54,953 nt of DNA. It comes from Citromicrobium sp. Its GTDB lineage: Bacteria; Pseudomonadota; Alphaproteobacteria; Sphingomonadales; Sphingomonadaceae. The stretch's first letter is position 1, and each line of letters opens with the position of its first letter. Both the position numbers and the translations under genes were made by a program. Shown one piece after another: positions 1-8,742 of the stretch. Under the pieces are notes generated by a model. That model saw only the letters and a list, made by a program, of their open reading frames with translations, was not told the DNA's origin and did not search any database. The stretch is from the NCBI GenBank assembly GCA_002712945.1, contig PAVA01000026.1:1-54953 (forward strand), read 5' to 3'.

Positions 1-1
1 C

Positions 2-97
2 TTGGACGCGCGCCGGATCACGATGGCGCCCGAAGAACGCGAGTGCCCGGACTGGGTGATCGGGCCGACGACCGCAGTCGAAAGCGCTGCGGCTTAA
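2..97 (+). CDS. C-terminal fragment of an unidentified gene
   Basis: An open frame enters from the left edge and ends at TAA 95-97, giving about 31 residues (ending ECPDWVIGPTTAVESAAA). The frame has codon use like its neighbours and stops 7 nt before the next start. I do not recognise the family; with only the tail visible, no function can be assigned. Confidence 0.35.
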   Translation: MDARRITMAPEERECPDWVIGPTTAVESAAA

Positions 98-104
98 GCA
101 ATCG

Positions 105-551
105 ATGCTGCTCTTTCTACTCCAGTGCGCGTTGATCGTGCTTGCGGTCTGCCTCGCGCACTGGAGAGGGGGCAGTGAGGAAAAACTTGGATCACTGATC
201 CTCCTGACACCCGCCATTGTCGACGAACTCTACCATCTGTTGATCGAGGGCCCGGTCACGAACGAGGTGGATACGTTCCATCTTGTCCTCGACGTAGCAA
301 CCTTTGCGGCGGCCTACTGGCTTGCGCTGCGCGCCGACAGATTTTGGCCAATGCCGTTCGCCTCCGCACTGCTGCTTGCGGCACTGGCGCACCTCGCCCG
401 AGCCATCAATCTCGACATGGAAGAGCTCGTCTACGCAATCATCGTGCGGGCACCGTTCTGGCTATCGATCGTGATCCTCCTGGGGGGGATACTCAACAAT
501 GCAATGCTCCGAATACCTGATAGATGTCCCAGACCGCCAGGCCGCGGCTGA
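105..551 (+). CDS. Hypothetical multi-pass membrane protein
   Basis: A 148-residue protein. Hydrophobic stretches lie near residues 1-20, 25-45, 65-80, 85-100 and 112-130, so it is probably an inner-membrane protein with four or five passes. The last residues are charged and proline/arginine-rich. It overlaps the next gene by 53 nt, which suggests the two are cotranscribed. No catalytic motif is visible and I do not recognise the family. GC is a little lower than in the phage late genes, so it may be accessory chromosomal or prophage-end DNA. Confidence 0.6.
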   Translation: MLLFLLQCALIVLAVCLAHWRGGSEEKLGSLILLTPAIVDELYHLLIEGPVTNEVDTFHLVLDVATFAAAYWLALRADRFWPMPFASALLLAALAHLARAINLDMEELVYAIIVRAPFWLSIVILLGGILNNAMLRIPDRCPRPPGRG

Positions 552-993
552 TGGCGACCTACGCAATGAAATCCGGGTACTGTCCAAGAAGATTGACCGC
601 CTGTTAGATGACCAGGCGGCTTTGCCAGCGGACAACATGGCGGGGGCTGTCGCCCTTGACGACATGGCCACGAGAGCCCGCGCCGAGTATCGGCGGCGAC
701 GGAGCCGCCAAGCTGCGTTCGGCGGCTTTAATTTCGACCGGGAAGCGGCCTGGGATATCCTGCTGGACTTACTCGCCACCCACGACGGCGGGCCGATCCA
801 CACTACCAGTGCCTGTATCGGCTCAAACGTTCCACAAACAACCGCGCTTCGTCATATCAACCTGCTCGAGAAGGCTGGCTTGGTGGTGTCGGAAGCATGT
901 TCTCGCGATCGCCGGGTGCGGAGAATACGGTTGAGCGAGCAAGCACAAGAAGGTTTCGGGCGCTACTTCGCCGCGGGCGGGGCCAGCAAATAA
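499..993 (+). CDS. Winged-helix (MarR-like) DNA-binding protein
   Basis: 164 residues. The N-terminal half has a charged helical stretch (residues 20-45) that may be a coiled coil. The C-terminal half reads as a winged helix: a helix at DREAAWDILLDLLATHD, a recognition segment around 'NVPQTTALRHINLLEKAGLV' and a wing at 'SRDRRVRRIRLSEQ'. This is the usual MarR/TrmB-like pattern. A G-rich ribosome-binding stretch lies just before the ATG inside the upstream gene. It probably regulates a local promoter or the upstream membrane protein; the target is unknown. Confidence 0.65.
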   Translation: MQCSEYLIDVPDRQAAADGDLRNEIRVLSKKIDRLLDDQAALPADNMAGAVALDDMATRARAEYRRRRSRQAAFGGFNFDREAAWDILLDLLATHDGGPIHTTSACIGSNVPQTTALRHINLLEKAGLVVSEACSRDRRVRRIRLSEQAQEGFGRYFAAGGASK

Positions 994-1009
994 CCGCTTT
1001 CCTACACCT

Positions 1010-1222
1010 GTGAGCGCGTGGCAGCGAATGCGAATGATCATCATTCATCTCATCGCCCTCGCATTCGGCGTCGCTGTCATCGTGGCCGTCATGGCGGGCA
1101 GACTGTCCACCATCGTGACGGATCCTCGCACCGGGCATGCCAGGAGTAGTGTTCTGGCGCCCGGCATTGCTTTGGCAGGGGCTCTAAGCGTGGCTGCCTC
1201 GTCCCTGTTCGGTCTGTTGTGA
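1010..1222 (+). CDS. Small membrane protein, hypothetical
   Basis: GTG-initiated frame of 70 residues with two hydrophobic segments (about 10-28 and 48-68) separated by a short polar loop. An ATG at 1028 in the same frame is an alternative start; neither has a clear ribosome-binding site. The stop overlaps the start of the next tiny membrane gene (GTGA). Pairs of tiny membrane proteins like this are common at prophage ends, but there is no specific family evidence. Confidence 0.45.
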   Translation: MSAWQRMRMIIIHLIALAFGVAVIVAVMAGRLSTIVTDPRTGHARSSVLAPGIALAGALSVAASSLFGLL

Positions 1223-1311
1223 AGCGGTGGCGCTACAAGGCGGAGTTCACGCTCTTGCTTGTCCTCTGGCTCGGCTTGGGGCTGGGCGGCCTGGTGGGGA
1301 TGCTGCTCTAG
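1219..1311 (+). CDS. 30-residue single-pass membrane peptide
   Basis: GTG start in a four-base overlap with the preceding stop. It encodes a basic N-terminus (VKRWRYKAEF) followed by one glycine/leucine-rich transmembrane segment. Its last four bases overlap the convergent SRAP gene. The overlap and the charge pattern support a translationally coupled peptide; function unknown. Confidence 0.4.
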   Translation: MKRWRYKAEFTLLLVLWLGLGLGGLVGMLL

Positions 1312-1910
1312 CGCGCCGACCAGGGCGTGCTCGTGCGATCGATCTCCAGCGGCCCATCCCACGCGCGGCACAGCGCCAGCGCCTCGTCGGGGCTGCCGTG
1401 CTGCCATTCATCGTATCGATCGGGTGCGAGGATGACCGGCATGCGGCTATGCACGCTCAAGGCGTCGCCGGTCGCGTCGGTCATCACCATCGAGTAGCAA
1501 TCGCCCCACTCCTCGCTGGTGCGCCAGATCCCGGCGGCCGCGAACGCCTCGACCTTGGGTACGGATAGCCAGGTGCGCGTCATCGCGCCGCGCTGCCCTT
1601 CGGCTTCGGCCCAGGCGGTCAGCGGGATCAGGCAGCGCCGTTCCTCGAAGCTGTAGCGCCACATGAAGCTGCCCAGCTTGTCGGTGCGCGCATTATTGAC
1701 CGGGCGCGGCTTGAGCGGCTCGCCGGTCTTCTTGCTCTTCTGGGGGAGCGGGAAGCCCCACACCATCGACCGCAGCTGGTCGCCCGCGATCACCGCGCCG
1801 GAATAGCCGGGGTAAACCTCATCGGCGAAGTTGGCACGGGCGTCGACAGCGACGTCGAACAGCCGCGCGATCTCGGCCTGCGCGCGGGTCATCCGGTAAA
1901 GATTGCACAT
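1308..1910 (-). CDS. SOS response-associated peptidase (SRAP/YedK/HMCES family)
   Basis: 200 residues, normal length for the family. SRAP proteins form a thiazolidine crosslink with abasic sites in single-stranded DNA through the Cys exposed after Met1 removal. Visible landmarks are Cys2 (MCNLYR), the Asn of 'PVNNARTDKL', the 'RRCLIPLTAWAEAEG' block carrying the conserved Glu, and the His of 'VHSRMPVIL'. It lies 116 nt after portal gene Q in the same direction, so it probably rides on the P-Q late operon or uses its own promoter as a prophage accessory (DNA repair or lesion shielding). Confidence 0.9.
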   Translation of the reverse strand: MCNLYRMTRAQAEIARLFDVAVDARANFADEVYPGYSGAVIAGDQLRSMVWGFPLPQKSKKTGEPLKPRPVNNARTDKLGSFMWRYSFEERRCLIPLTAWAEAEGQRGAMTRTWLSVPKVEAFAAAGIWRTSEEWGDCYSMVMTDATGDALSVHSRMPVILAPDRYDEWQHGSPDEALALCRAWDGPLEIDRTSTPWSAR

Positions 1911-2026
1911 TGGTTGAGGTGCCCCCTCTCGATCGGGCGCTAGAGCCCCTTGGTGACGATCAGCTCGCCGAAATTGCAGCTCTTGTCCATGCCGGCGGGG
2001 ACGAGCGAAGCTCGACGCGATCGATA

Positions 2027-3082
2027 TCAGCCCGAAGGCGCGATCGCCTCGCGCCAGTCCTCGAAGCGCACGGCCTCGAGGCCCAGCCAGTCGTTGACCT
2101 CGGCCAGGCGCGCCATCAGCGGTTCGATCTCGTTGTCCATGAACAGGACGCCCGCATCGAGCGCATCGCCGAAGCCGCCATTATTCTCCGGCACGATCGC
2201 GACCAGCTGGGGCGGCGTGCGGTGCGCGGCGAGCATTTCGTTCCGGCTCACCCGCTTGACGTTGAAGAACTCGTCCTTCGCGGCGGCCTCACCCACCGGG
2301 ATGATCTGAACGCCCTTCTCGCCGGCGCCGGGCGAGTGGATAAACAGGTTGCGAAAATTACCCGGTCCCTTGGCATCGCGCAGGGCCTTACGCATGCCCT
2401 CGATATCCTTGTCGGCGATCTTCGTGTCATTGACGTAGAACACGTAGCCGGCGTGGCTGCCATTCTTGAAATATCGCCGCCGGAACAGCGTCGCGGCCTC
2501 GTCGAGCAGCCCGGCCTGCAGCGCGGGGAAGAATTCGGGCACTCCGTAGATCTCCTGGCTGGGATGCTCCTGCAGCAGGTGAAAAACGTGATCGCGCGCG
2601 AATTCGTGCTCGCGCTTCCACTCGGGCACGAAGAAATAGCGGCCCGGCTCGATCCCGCGCCGCATGTAGCGGCCGAGCGAATGTTCGAGCCGCATCGGCC
2701 GCCCGGCGAGGTTGTCCCGCACCTCGAGATAGCCATTGCCGATCGCGAGGAAGTCGAGCGCGTATTTCCGGAAGGTCGGCCGATCGAGCCAGCGCGACGG
2801 GATGAAGAACTTGGACAACAGGTTGACCTTGAGCCGGATGCAGCTGGCATGCGGGCCGGGCATGTCGAACGCGCGCGCGAGGCCGCACTGGCTGACCGGG
2901 GGATGATACCAGTCGGCCAGCGGCACGGCCTCGATATAGGCGAGCAGCGCATCGCGCTCGAGCACCGGCTCCGGATCTCCGAAGCTGAAAGCCGTCAGCC
3001 CGCCGCGACCATCCTGGTCGATCACGGCATTGCTCGCCTGCATGGGCTGGCCCCGGCTGTCCACGAGTGCGGGAACGTTCAT
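2027..3082 (-). CDS. Q: P2-like portal protein (gpQ/PBSX family)
   Basis: 351 residues, close to P2 gpQ. It forms the dodecameric portal through which DNA enters the capsid. Family blocks are 'SQCGLARAFDMPGPHASC', 'YALDFLAIGNGYLEVRDN', 'HVFHLLQEHPSQEIYGVPEF' and 'AHRTPPQLVAIVPENNGGF'. The start chosen is ATG 3082; the frame is open further upstream, but that part lies inside the terminase gene. Stop of P and start of Q overlap in TAATG, indicating translational coupling. Gene order Q-P, divergent from O, is as in P2. Confidence 0.95.
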   Translation of the reverse strand: MNVPALVDSRGQPMQASNAVIDQDGRGGLTAFSFGDPEPVLERDALLAYIEAVPLADWYHPPVSQCGLARAFDMPGPHASCIRLKVNLLSKFFIPSRWLDRPTFRKYALDFLAIGNGYLEVRDNLAGRPMRLEHSLGRYMRRGIEPGRYFFVPEWKREHEFARDHVFHLLQEHPSQEIYGVPEFFPALQAGLLDEAATLFRRRYFKNGSHAGYVFYVNDTKIADKDIEGMRKALRDAKGPGNFRNLFIHSPGAGEKGVQIIPVGEAAAKDEFFNVKRVSRNEMLAAHRTPPQLVAIVPENNGGFGDALDAGVLFMDNEIEPLMARLAEVNDWLGLEAVRFEDWREAIAPSG

Positions 3083-4908
3083 TACATGATCTCCATCGAT
3101 CCGGTTTTCTGAGGCTCGCCGTCGAGCGGTTCGTCGAACAGCACGTGCATGATCGCCCAGGCGACATCGGCATGGCCTGTCGCCTCGCTTCGCTCGGCCA
3201 CGAAGGTGAGCATCCGCTCGCTCTTGGTCAGCTTCGGCTTGATCGACAGGAAGCTCGCCTGAATATCCTTGTCGCCAGCATCCCACTGCAGGCGGCCATC
3301 CCGCATCACGGTCTTGGCCTTGAGGACCATCATGTTCTTGAGCGGCGCGGAATAGGTGAAGGTGCGCAGGCGCGGGAATCGCTTCTCGACCAGCTGAGCG
3401 ACGCCAGAACCCGCGCCGGTCTTGTCGATCGCGATGTCGACGACGTCGTAGCGGTCCATCGCATCGAAGATCGCGGCCGCCTGGACATCGTACCCGCCGC
3501 GCAGGCGCTTGGTCTCGAGCACGCGGAACTTGCCGCGCGGGCTTTGCGGAAGCGCGATGACCACCATGGCCGCGTCATCGCCCTGCGCGCTCTCCTGCGG
3601 ATCGTAACCGATCGCCACCGGGCCGGTGAAAATGTCCGGCGCGTAGGGGTTCCAGTCCTTCCACAGCGCCAGCGCATCGACCCGGCAGCGGTTGGTGAGC
3701 GCGAAGGGAAAGGCGCTCTCGGTCTCGTCGATGAATTCGCACAGGTAGAGCCGCGCGAAAATGTCGGGCGCCTTGCGCGCTCGCAGCTCCTCGATGTCGA
3801 ACAGCTTGCAGCCGCCGGCCTCGGCATCCTCGATCGTGACGATCTGCCGCCAGATGCGATCCTCGCACCGCACGCCTTTGCGCAGCTGGTCCGAAGTGTA
3901 GGCCTCGATCTTCGTCCAGTCGGTCTTCGGCTTGCCTTCGTTCCACCATTCGCCCGACCACTTGGCATAGGCGCCGTGGCTTTTCGTGCTGGGCGTGGAG
4001 AAGTAGGTTTCGCGGTAGCGCTTCTGGCTCGCCATGCCGCTGGCGACCTCGTCGATCCGCTCGAAGTCCTGCGCCCAGAAGCACTCGTCGTAGTAGAAAT
4101 TGCCGTGCTCGCCCTGGGCGGTGCGGTAGTTCGCGCCGAGGAAGAACAGCGTCGGCCGTTCGAGCACCACGCCGTCCTCGTCTGCGCCCCGGTCGATCGT
4201 CAGCGCCTCGCCGGTCAGCATCGTGCCGGTGACGCGATAAACGAATTCGACGATGTAGCTGCGGAAGATGTTCGCCTGCCGACGGCTCGCCGAAAGGAAG
4301 ATCTGGTTGCGCCCGGTCTCGAGCGCATCGATCAGCGCCTCGCGCGCGAAATACCATGTCGCGCCGATCTGGCGGCTCTTGAGGATGAAGCGGGTGCGCT
4401 CGGTCGAAAATTCCCACCAGGTGCGCTGGTACTCGAACAGCTCGGCGAGGAAGGCCTCGCGCAGCAGTGCGACGTCCTCCGGGCCGAGGTGGTTCTTCTT
4501 CGGCGCCTTGCGCGGCCCGGCATTGCGCGCCTCGACCTTGGGGTTGAGATCGGCCTCGTTGCCGCTCCTGCGATACTTGCGGCACCGCTCGAACCGCTCG
4601 ATCTGGCGGCCGAGCAGGTCGATCTCCTTGAAGTCCTTGCCGCTCTTGTTCTCTTTCGCGACCAGCTGCTGATAGCGGACCAGCACGCTTTCCTCGGCCG
4701 CGCGCAGCGGCGGCGCTTCGGACCACTTCTCTCGGTTCGCCCAGCTCGCGATCGTCGCGCGCGGGATCGGCTTGCCCTTCTCGCTGCGAATGCCGAGCCG
4801 CTCGAACTCCAGCGCGATCTCGGTCACGCCCCAGCCACGCCAGAACAGGCTGCGCGCTTCGCGGCGCACATCGGCATAGGCCGGCCTTTCGACGGGGGCG
4901 AGGATCAT
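3082..4908 (-). CDS. P: P2-like terminase large (ATPase/nuclease) subunit gpP
   Basis: 608 residues. This motor protein packages DNA into the prohead and cuts cos ends. The N-terminus carries a small helix-turn-helix-like domain (residues 1-65). A charged linker follows. The ATPase has a variant Walker A 'KSRQIGAT' (177-184) and Walker B 'FYYDECFW' (271-278). The C-terminal RNase H-like nuclease begins at 'AIGYDPQES' (about residue 430). A four-codon ATG frame (MSEP) ends on the start codon; no strong Shine-Dalgarno is visible. The palindromic late box lies 44 nt upstream. Confidence 0.96.
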   Translation of the reverse strand: MILAPVERPAYADVRREARSLFWRGWGVTEIALEFERLGIRSEKGKPIPRATIASWANREKWSEAPPLRAAEESVLVRYQQLVAKENKSGKDFKEIDLLGRQIERFERCRKYRRSGNEADLNPKVEARNAGPRKAPKKNHLGPEDVALLREAFLAELFEYQRTWWEFSTERTRFILKSRQIGATWYFAREALIDALETGRNQIFLSASRRQANIFRSYIVEFVYRVTGTMLTGEALTIDRGADEDGVVLERPTLFFLGANYRTAQGEHGNFYYDECFWAQDFERIDEVASGMASQKRYRETYFSTPSTKSHGAYAKWSGEWWNEGKPKTDWTKIEAYTSDQLRKGVRCEDRIWRQIVTIEDAEAGGCKLFDIEELRARKAPDIFARLYLCEFIDETESAFPFALTNRCRVDALALWKDWNPYAPDIFTGPVAIGYDPQESAQGDDAAMVVIALPQSPRGKFRVLETKRLRGGYDVQAAAIFDAMDRYDVVDIAIDKTGAGSGVAQLVEKRFPRLRTFTYSAPLKNMMVLKAKTVMRDGRLQWDAGDKDIQASFLSIKPKLTKSERMLTFVAERSEATGHADVAWAIMHVLFDEPLDGEPQKTGSMEIM

Positions 4909-4952
4909 GGCTCGGACATGACCCGGTGCGCCCCGCCCGCGCGCCCCTGCCT

Positions 4953-4977
4953 TGTTGTAACGGGCGCGCCTACAACA
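4953..4977. promoter_or_regulatory. Palindromic late-operon box, copy 1 (between P and O)
   Basis: Perfect inverted repeat TGTTGTA-N11-TACAACA with spacer ACGGGCGCGCC. It sits between divergent P (44 nt away) and O (84 nt away). The 35 bases 4950-4984 are identical to 18358-18392. P2 late promoters carry TGT-N12-ACA dyads bound by Ogr, so this is a likely activator site serving both directions. Seen: repeat and position. Inferred: function. Confidence 0.75.
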
Positions 4978-5061
4978 GCCCCGCCTTTATCTCGACGCCC
5001 TCTTGCGGCCCTGTCTGCCCATTCGATCAGACGCCTTTCCCGCGAGCCTGGAGCAGCCTTG

Positions 5062-5997
5062 ATGACCACCCGTTCGAAATTCTTCCGGATCGCCGTCGAA
5101 GGCGGCACCACCGATGGCCGCACGATCGACCGCTCGATGATCGAGGACGCGGCCGCGAACTTCGACACTGCGAACTACACCCCGCGGATCAATTGCGAAC
5201 ATATTTCCGGCTACAGCCCGGAACCGCCGTTCAATGCCTATGGCAGCGTGACCGGCCTCAAGGCCGAGGAAATCGATTTCAGCCTCGATGGCAAGACCGA
5301 GAAGCGCCTCGCGCTGTTCGCCGAGATCGAGCCGAACGAGCAGCTGCTCGCCATCAACGCCAAGAACCAGAAGATCTTCACCTCCTGCGAATTCCGCCCG
5401 AACTACGGCGGCACCGGCAAATGGGGCCTGACCGGCCTCGCCGTCACCGACAATCCCGCTTCGCTCGGCACCGAGATGCTGCAATTCAGCGCCCAGGCGG
5501 GCGCGGCCAGCCCGCTGGCGGCTCGCAAGAGCCATCCGGACGCGCTGTTCACCGAGGCAGTGGAAGTGCCGGGCGATGCCTTCGCGGGCACGCCGGCCGC
5601 AACCTCGGCGGGCGGCTCGGCCGAGCTGGCGGAGATGCGGGGCTTCTTCGCATCGATTCGCAAGTTCTTCGATCTCGGCGCGGCGGCCGAGGATGCGGGC
5701 AATGCCGCATCGCAGCAGCCCGCGCCGGCCACCCCCTCGTCGCCCGCGTCTGCCGCCCCCTCTGGCGCGGGCGGCGGGACCGACTTCGCCAAGCTCGCCG
5801 GGGCGATGACCGAGGGTATGGAGAAGCTCGCCGCCGCCATGGAAAAGCAGGGCCAGTCCTTCGCCGCTTCGGTCGATCAGCTGCGCCGCGACCACAACAC
5901 GCTCAAGGCCAGCGTCGAGACCACCGCCGATCCCAACCAGGCCCAGCGCCCGCCCGCCGGCGGCGGGAATGCAAGCTACGTCGCAACCGAATTCTGA
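5062..5997 (+). CDS. O: Capsid scaffolding protein/protease (gpO)
   Basis: 311 residues. GpO-family proteins guide prohead assembly and include an N-terminal serine protease that processes capsid proteins. The N-terminal half matches the family ('KFFRIAVEGGTTDGR', 'YTPRINCEHISGY', 'LLAINAKNQKIFTSCEF', 'YGGTGKWGLTGLAVTDNP'). A Pro/Ala-rich linker (residues about 215-240) and a C-terminal helical scaffold segment (about 245-300) follow. The ATG at 5062 was chosen because the family N-terminus begins there, although the frame runs open upstream. Confidence 0.93.
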   Translation: MTTRSKFFRIAVEGGTTDGRTIDRSMIEDAAANFDTANYTPRINCEHISGYSPEPPFNAYGSVTGLKAEEIDFSLDGKTEKRLALFAEIEPNEQLLAINAKNQKIFTSCEFRPNYGGTGKWGLTGLAVTDNPASLGTEMLQFSAQAGAASPLAARKSHPDALFTEAVEVPGDAFAGTPAATSAGGSAELAEMRGFFASIRKFFDLGAAAEDAGNAASQQPAPATPSSPASAAPSGAGGGTDFAKLAGAMTEGMEKLAAAMEKQGQSFAASVDQLRRDHNTLKASVETTADPNQAQRPPAGGGNASYVATEF

Positions 5998-6052
5998 CCG
6001 CCGAACCCGACCCGAACCGTCCCGAACAATTCCGATCCCCAAGGACCGCCCC

Positions 6053-7171
6053 ATGCGCAACGACACCCGCAAGCTTTTCACCCGCTACGCCGCGCGCGTC
6101 GCGCTTCTCAACGGCGTCGCCAGCGCGGCGGTTACGTTCGCAGTCGATCCGACGCCCGAACAGAAGCTCGAAGCGGCGATCCGTGCGAGCAGCGAGTTCC
6201 TGCAGGCGATCAACATCATTCCGGTGACCAACCAGAAGGGCCAAGCGCTTGGTGTCCAGACCGGGCGCTCGATCGCGGGCCGCACGAATACTTCGGGTGG
6301 CAACCGTCGCATGCCTGGGCGCATCGGAACCAACTCCGAAAAATACGCGTACACCTGCGAGAAGACCAACTTCGACTGGGCGCGCGGTTACGACCAGCTC
6401 GACGCATGGCGGCACCGCCCCGAGTTCGAGCGAATCCTTAGCGGCGATATCGCAACCCAGATCGCGCTCGACCGCATCATGATCGGTTTTCATGGCGTGG
6501 AAGTCGCCGCCGATACCGACCGCGATGCGAACCCTGACCTTTCCGACGTAAACGAGGGCTGGCTCTACAAGCTCCGGACGCATGCACCTGCCCAGGTCAT
6601 CGACGATGGCGAGCTGACCGTTGAGAGCGACGGCACGAACAACGATGCCCTCAAGGCGATCTACGTCAAGCCGGGCGTTACGCTCTACGATCCCGAGCTG
6701 GACAACGCGGTCACCGCGAAGGCCGATTACAGCTCGCTCGACGCGCTGGTGCTCGATGCCAAGAAGGGCATCCACGAACGCCACCGCTCCGACACCGATC
6801 TGGTTGTCATCGTCGGTCACGATCTGGTCGACGACAAGTACTTCAACATCGCCCAGACCACCGGCGCAACCGCGACCGAGGTCGAGGCGACCGATCGCAT
6901 CCTGCGCTCGAGCAAGTCGCTCGGCGGCCTGCCCGCCATCCGCGTCAGCGGGTTCCCCGGCAACGCGATCATGATCACCAAGCTCAGCAACCTCTCGATC
7001 TACTGGCAGGAAGGCACCCGGCGTCGCCGCCTGGTCGACGAGCCCGAATACGATCAGGTCGCCAACTACGAGAGCCTCAACGAGGCCTACGTGGTCGAGG
7101 AATACGAGCTGGCCGTGCTGGTCGAGAACATCGCCCTCGGCGAAGCCCCCGCTCGCCCCGACCCCGCTTAA
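6053..7171 (+). CDS. N: Major capsid protein (gpN)
   Basis: 372 residues, usual for P2 gpN (HK97 fold). Family features include 'RKLFTRYAARVALLNGV' at the start, 'GRTNTSGGNRRMPGRIG', 'EKTNFDWARGYDQLDAW' and the C-terminal 'RRRRLVDEPEYDQVANYES'. The ATG at 6053 follows a GAAGGACC-like ribosome-binding region. It lies 55 nt after O and 110 nt before M; a strong hairpin occupies that second gap. Expected to be the most heavily translated gene of the operon. Confidence 0.96.
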   Translation: MRNDTRKLFTRYAARVALLNGVASAAVTFAVDPTPEQKLEAAIRASSEFLQAINIIPVTNQKGQALGVQTGRSIAGRTNTSGGNRRMPGRIGTNSEKYAYTCEKTNFDWARGYDQLDAWRHRPEFERILSGDIATQIALDRIMIGFHGVEVAADTDRDANPDLSDVNEGWLYKLRTHAPAQVIDDGELTVESDGTNNDALKAIYVKPGVTLYDPELDNAVTAKADYSSLDALVLDAKKGIHERHRSDTDLVVIVGHDLVDDKYFNIAQTTGATATEVEATDRILRSSKSLGGLPAIRVSGFPGNAIMITKLSNLSIYWQEGTRRRRLVDEPEYDQVANYESLNEAYVVEEYELAVLVENIALGEAPARPDPA

Positions 7172-7229
7172 TCGGTTTAGTCGATCAATACGGCTAGGCT
7201 GATCGGAAACGCGCGTTATAGTCAGGCAA

Positions 7230-7259
7230 CCGGCGCGGCTCGAGGGGTCGTCGCGCCGG
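7230..7259 (+). terminator. GC-rich hairpin after the capsid gene
   Basis: Perfect 8-bp stem CCGGCGCG/CGCGCCGG with a 14-nt loop, in the 110-nt gap between N and M. There is no U run, so it is more likely an mRNA 3'-stabilising or partial-termination element favouring capsid expression than a full terminator. Confidence 0.4.
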
Positions 7260-7281
7260 CAGAGGAAAGGAACAAACGCCC

Positions 7282-8130
7282 ATGAGTCTCGTCAGCCGCC
7301 ACCGCAACCGCGTCCTCGGCAAGCAGTCCGCCGCCCCGATGGTGGCCGCGCCGCGCGCGTCGAATGACAATCCCGGCAAGGCCGCGAACGACAATCCCGC
7401 ACCGGGCGCGCCCGAGCATTCGCAGCTGCTCGTCCAGCTTGGCGAGGATCTGAAAGCCCTGTCGCAGATCCAGTCGATCGAGCAGAAGATCGCCCGCAAG
7501 GCGAAGATACTGCCCGGTTACGATGCCTGGGTCGAAGGCGTGCTGCAGGCGGCGACGGATGCCGAGGCCGAAGGCAAGCTGATCGGCACCGATGCGGTGC
7601 TCGTCCAGACGATGATCTGGGCGATCGACGCGGCGGATTTCGACCGCGCCTTCCCGCGCGCCAAGGTCGCGCTGCGTCACGGCATGGACCTGCCCCAGCG
7701 GTTCGAGCGCACGCTCGGCTGCATGATCGCCGAGGAATTCGCCGAGACCGCGCTCAAGGCGATGAATACGGACAACGCCCACGTCCCCGATCTCCGCCCC
7801 TTGCTGCAGATCGCCGATCTGACCGAAGGCGAGGACATGCCCGACCAGGCACGCGCGAAGATCCACAAGGCGATCGGCATGACGATCTGCCGGATGATCG
7901 ACGCGGCCGACGCTGGCGACAAGGAACTGCCGGCGGGCGGCAAACGCCTGGCGCTCGAATCCGCACTCAATGCTTTCCGCCGCGCGCTCGCCCTGCATGA
8001 CAAGTGCGGCGTCAAGAAGATGATCGAGCAGCGTGAGCGCGATCTCAAGGCCCTCCCCGCTCCGAACACCGAACCGGCCAACGAAAACAGCGGTCCCTCC
8101 GCCGATGACGATGGCCAGGCGGCCAGCTGA
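7282..8130 (+). CDS. M: Terminase small subunit (gpM)
   Basis: 282 residues. The small terminase subunit recognises the packaging site and recruits gpP. The central region (residues 75-200) carries the GpM pattern ('ILPGYDAWVEGVL', 'VLVQTMIWAIDAADFDRA', 'LRHGMDLPQRFER'). The N-terminus is disordered and contains two NDNP motifs; the C-terminus is acidic and Pro/Asn-rich. A GAGGAAAGGA ribosome-binding stretch precedes the ATG. Confidence 0.92.
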   Translation: MSLVSRHRNRVLGKQSAAPMVAAPRASNDNPGKAANDNPAPGAPEHSQLLVQLGEDLKALSQIQSIEQKIARKAKILPGYDAWVEGVLQAATDAEAEGKLIGTDAVLVQTMIWAIDAADFDRAFPRAKVALRHGMDLPQRFERTLGCMIAEEFAETALKAMNTDNAHVPDLRPLLQIADLTEGEDMPDQARAKIHKAIGMTICRMIDAADAGDKELPAGGKRLALESALNAFRRALALHDKCGVKKMIEQRERDLKALPAPNTEPANENSGPSADDDGQAAS

Positions 8131-8262
8131 CACGAGTTTCCCGAACGCCTCCCGGCGCCGGGGGGCGGTCACCCGCGCGTCGATTCCCGGCCTTGCCGGG
8201 CGTCGCACCCGATCGAGTGACCCCACCCCCCACTTCGCCGGCGTAATCGAAGGACTTGGAGG

Positions 8263-8742
8263 ATGAGCGGCTTCGTCGCGCAACCCGACGGGCACGATCC
8301 CGAAGATCCGGTGGCCGATACGGTCGCTGGCGATTCCTTCTGGCCGGGCGTCTCGATCGAGCAGTTCAAGCACAGCACCCGCGCGTCTTACCTGGTCGAC
8401 GAAACGCGGATGCGCGATGCGCTTCGCGGCGGCATGCTGACCGTCCGCGGCGAGCTGCGCGAATGGAAGGCCGGCCACGTCGCCCTGGGCGCCGCCGAGC
8501 TGGCCGATATCGATGCCGAGGAAGTCGACGGCGCCAACGCGCTCGTCCTGCTTTATCAGCGCGCGGTCTTCGCCCATGCGGCGGCCGACCTGATCGAGAG
8601 CCACAATCCCGTCAGCGCGACCAACGAGGGGCGCGAGCGGATCGAGGACAACATCCCCTCCGCACACCACTTCCGGCGGATCGGCACGCTTGCCATCCGC
8701 GACATCAAGGGAACGACCCGCACCGCGGTCGAGCTGATTTGA
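8263..8742 (+). CDS. L: Head completion/stabilisation protein (gpL)
   Basis: 159 residues, typical for GpL, which seals the filled head before tail joining. The family pattern 'FWPGVSIEQFKHSTR' near the start, the 'ALVLLYQRAVFAHAAADL' helix and 'IEDNIPSAHHFRRIGTLAIRDIKG' C-terminal block are all present. The stop overlaps the TTG start of gene X (TTGA). Confidence 0.92.
   Translation: MSGFVAQPDGHDPEDPVADTVAGDSFWPGVSIEQFKHSTRASYLVDETRMRDALRGGMLTVRGELREWKAGHVALGAAELADIDAEEVDGANALVLLYQRAVFAHAAADLIESHNPVSATNEGRERIEDNIPSAHHFRRIGTLAIRDIKGTTRTAVELI

Noticed and set aside
1950..2010. 16-codon leftward frame (MDKSCNFGELIVTKGL) between Q and the SRAP gene
   Set aside because: It has an ATG but is too short and lacks a family match; could be a remnant, but not enough to call.
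3067..5061. Long rightward open frame opposite P and upstream of O
   Set aside because: It is the antisense of the terminase gene, a common effect of high GC; only the part from ATG 5062 has family similarity (gpO).
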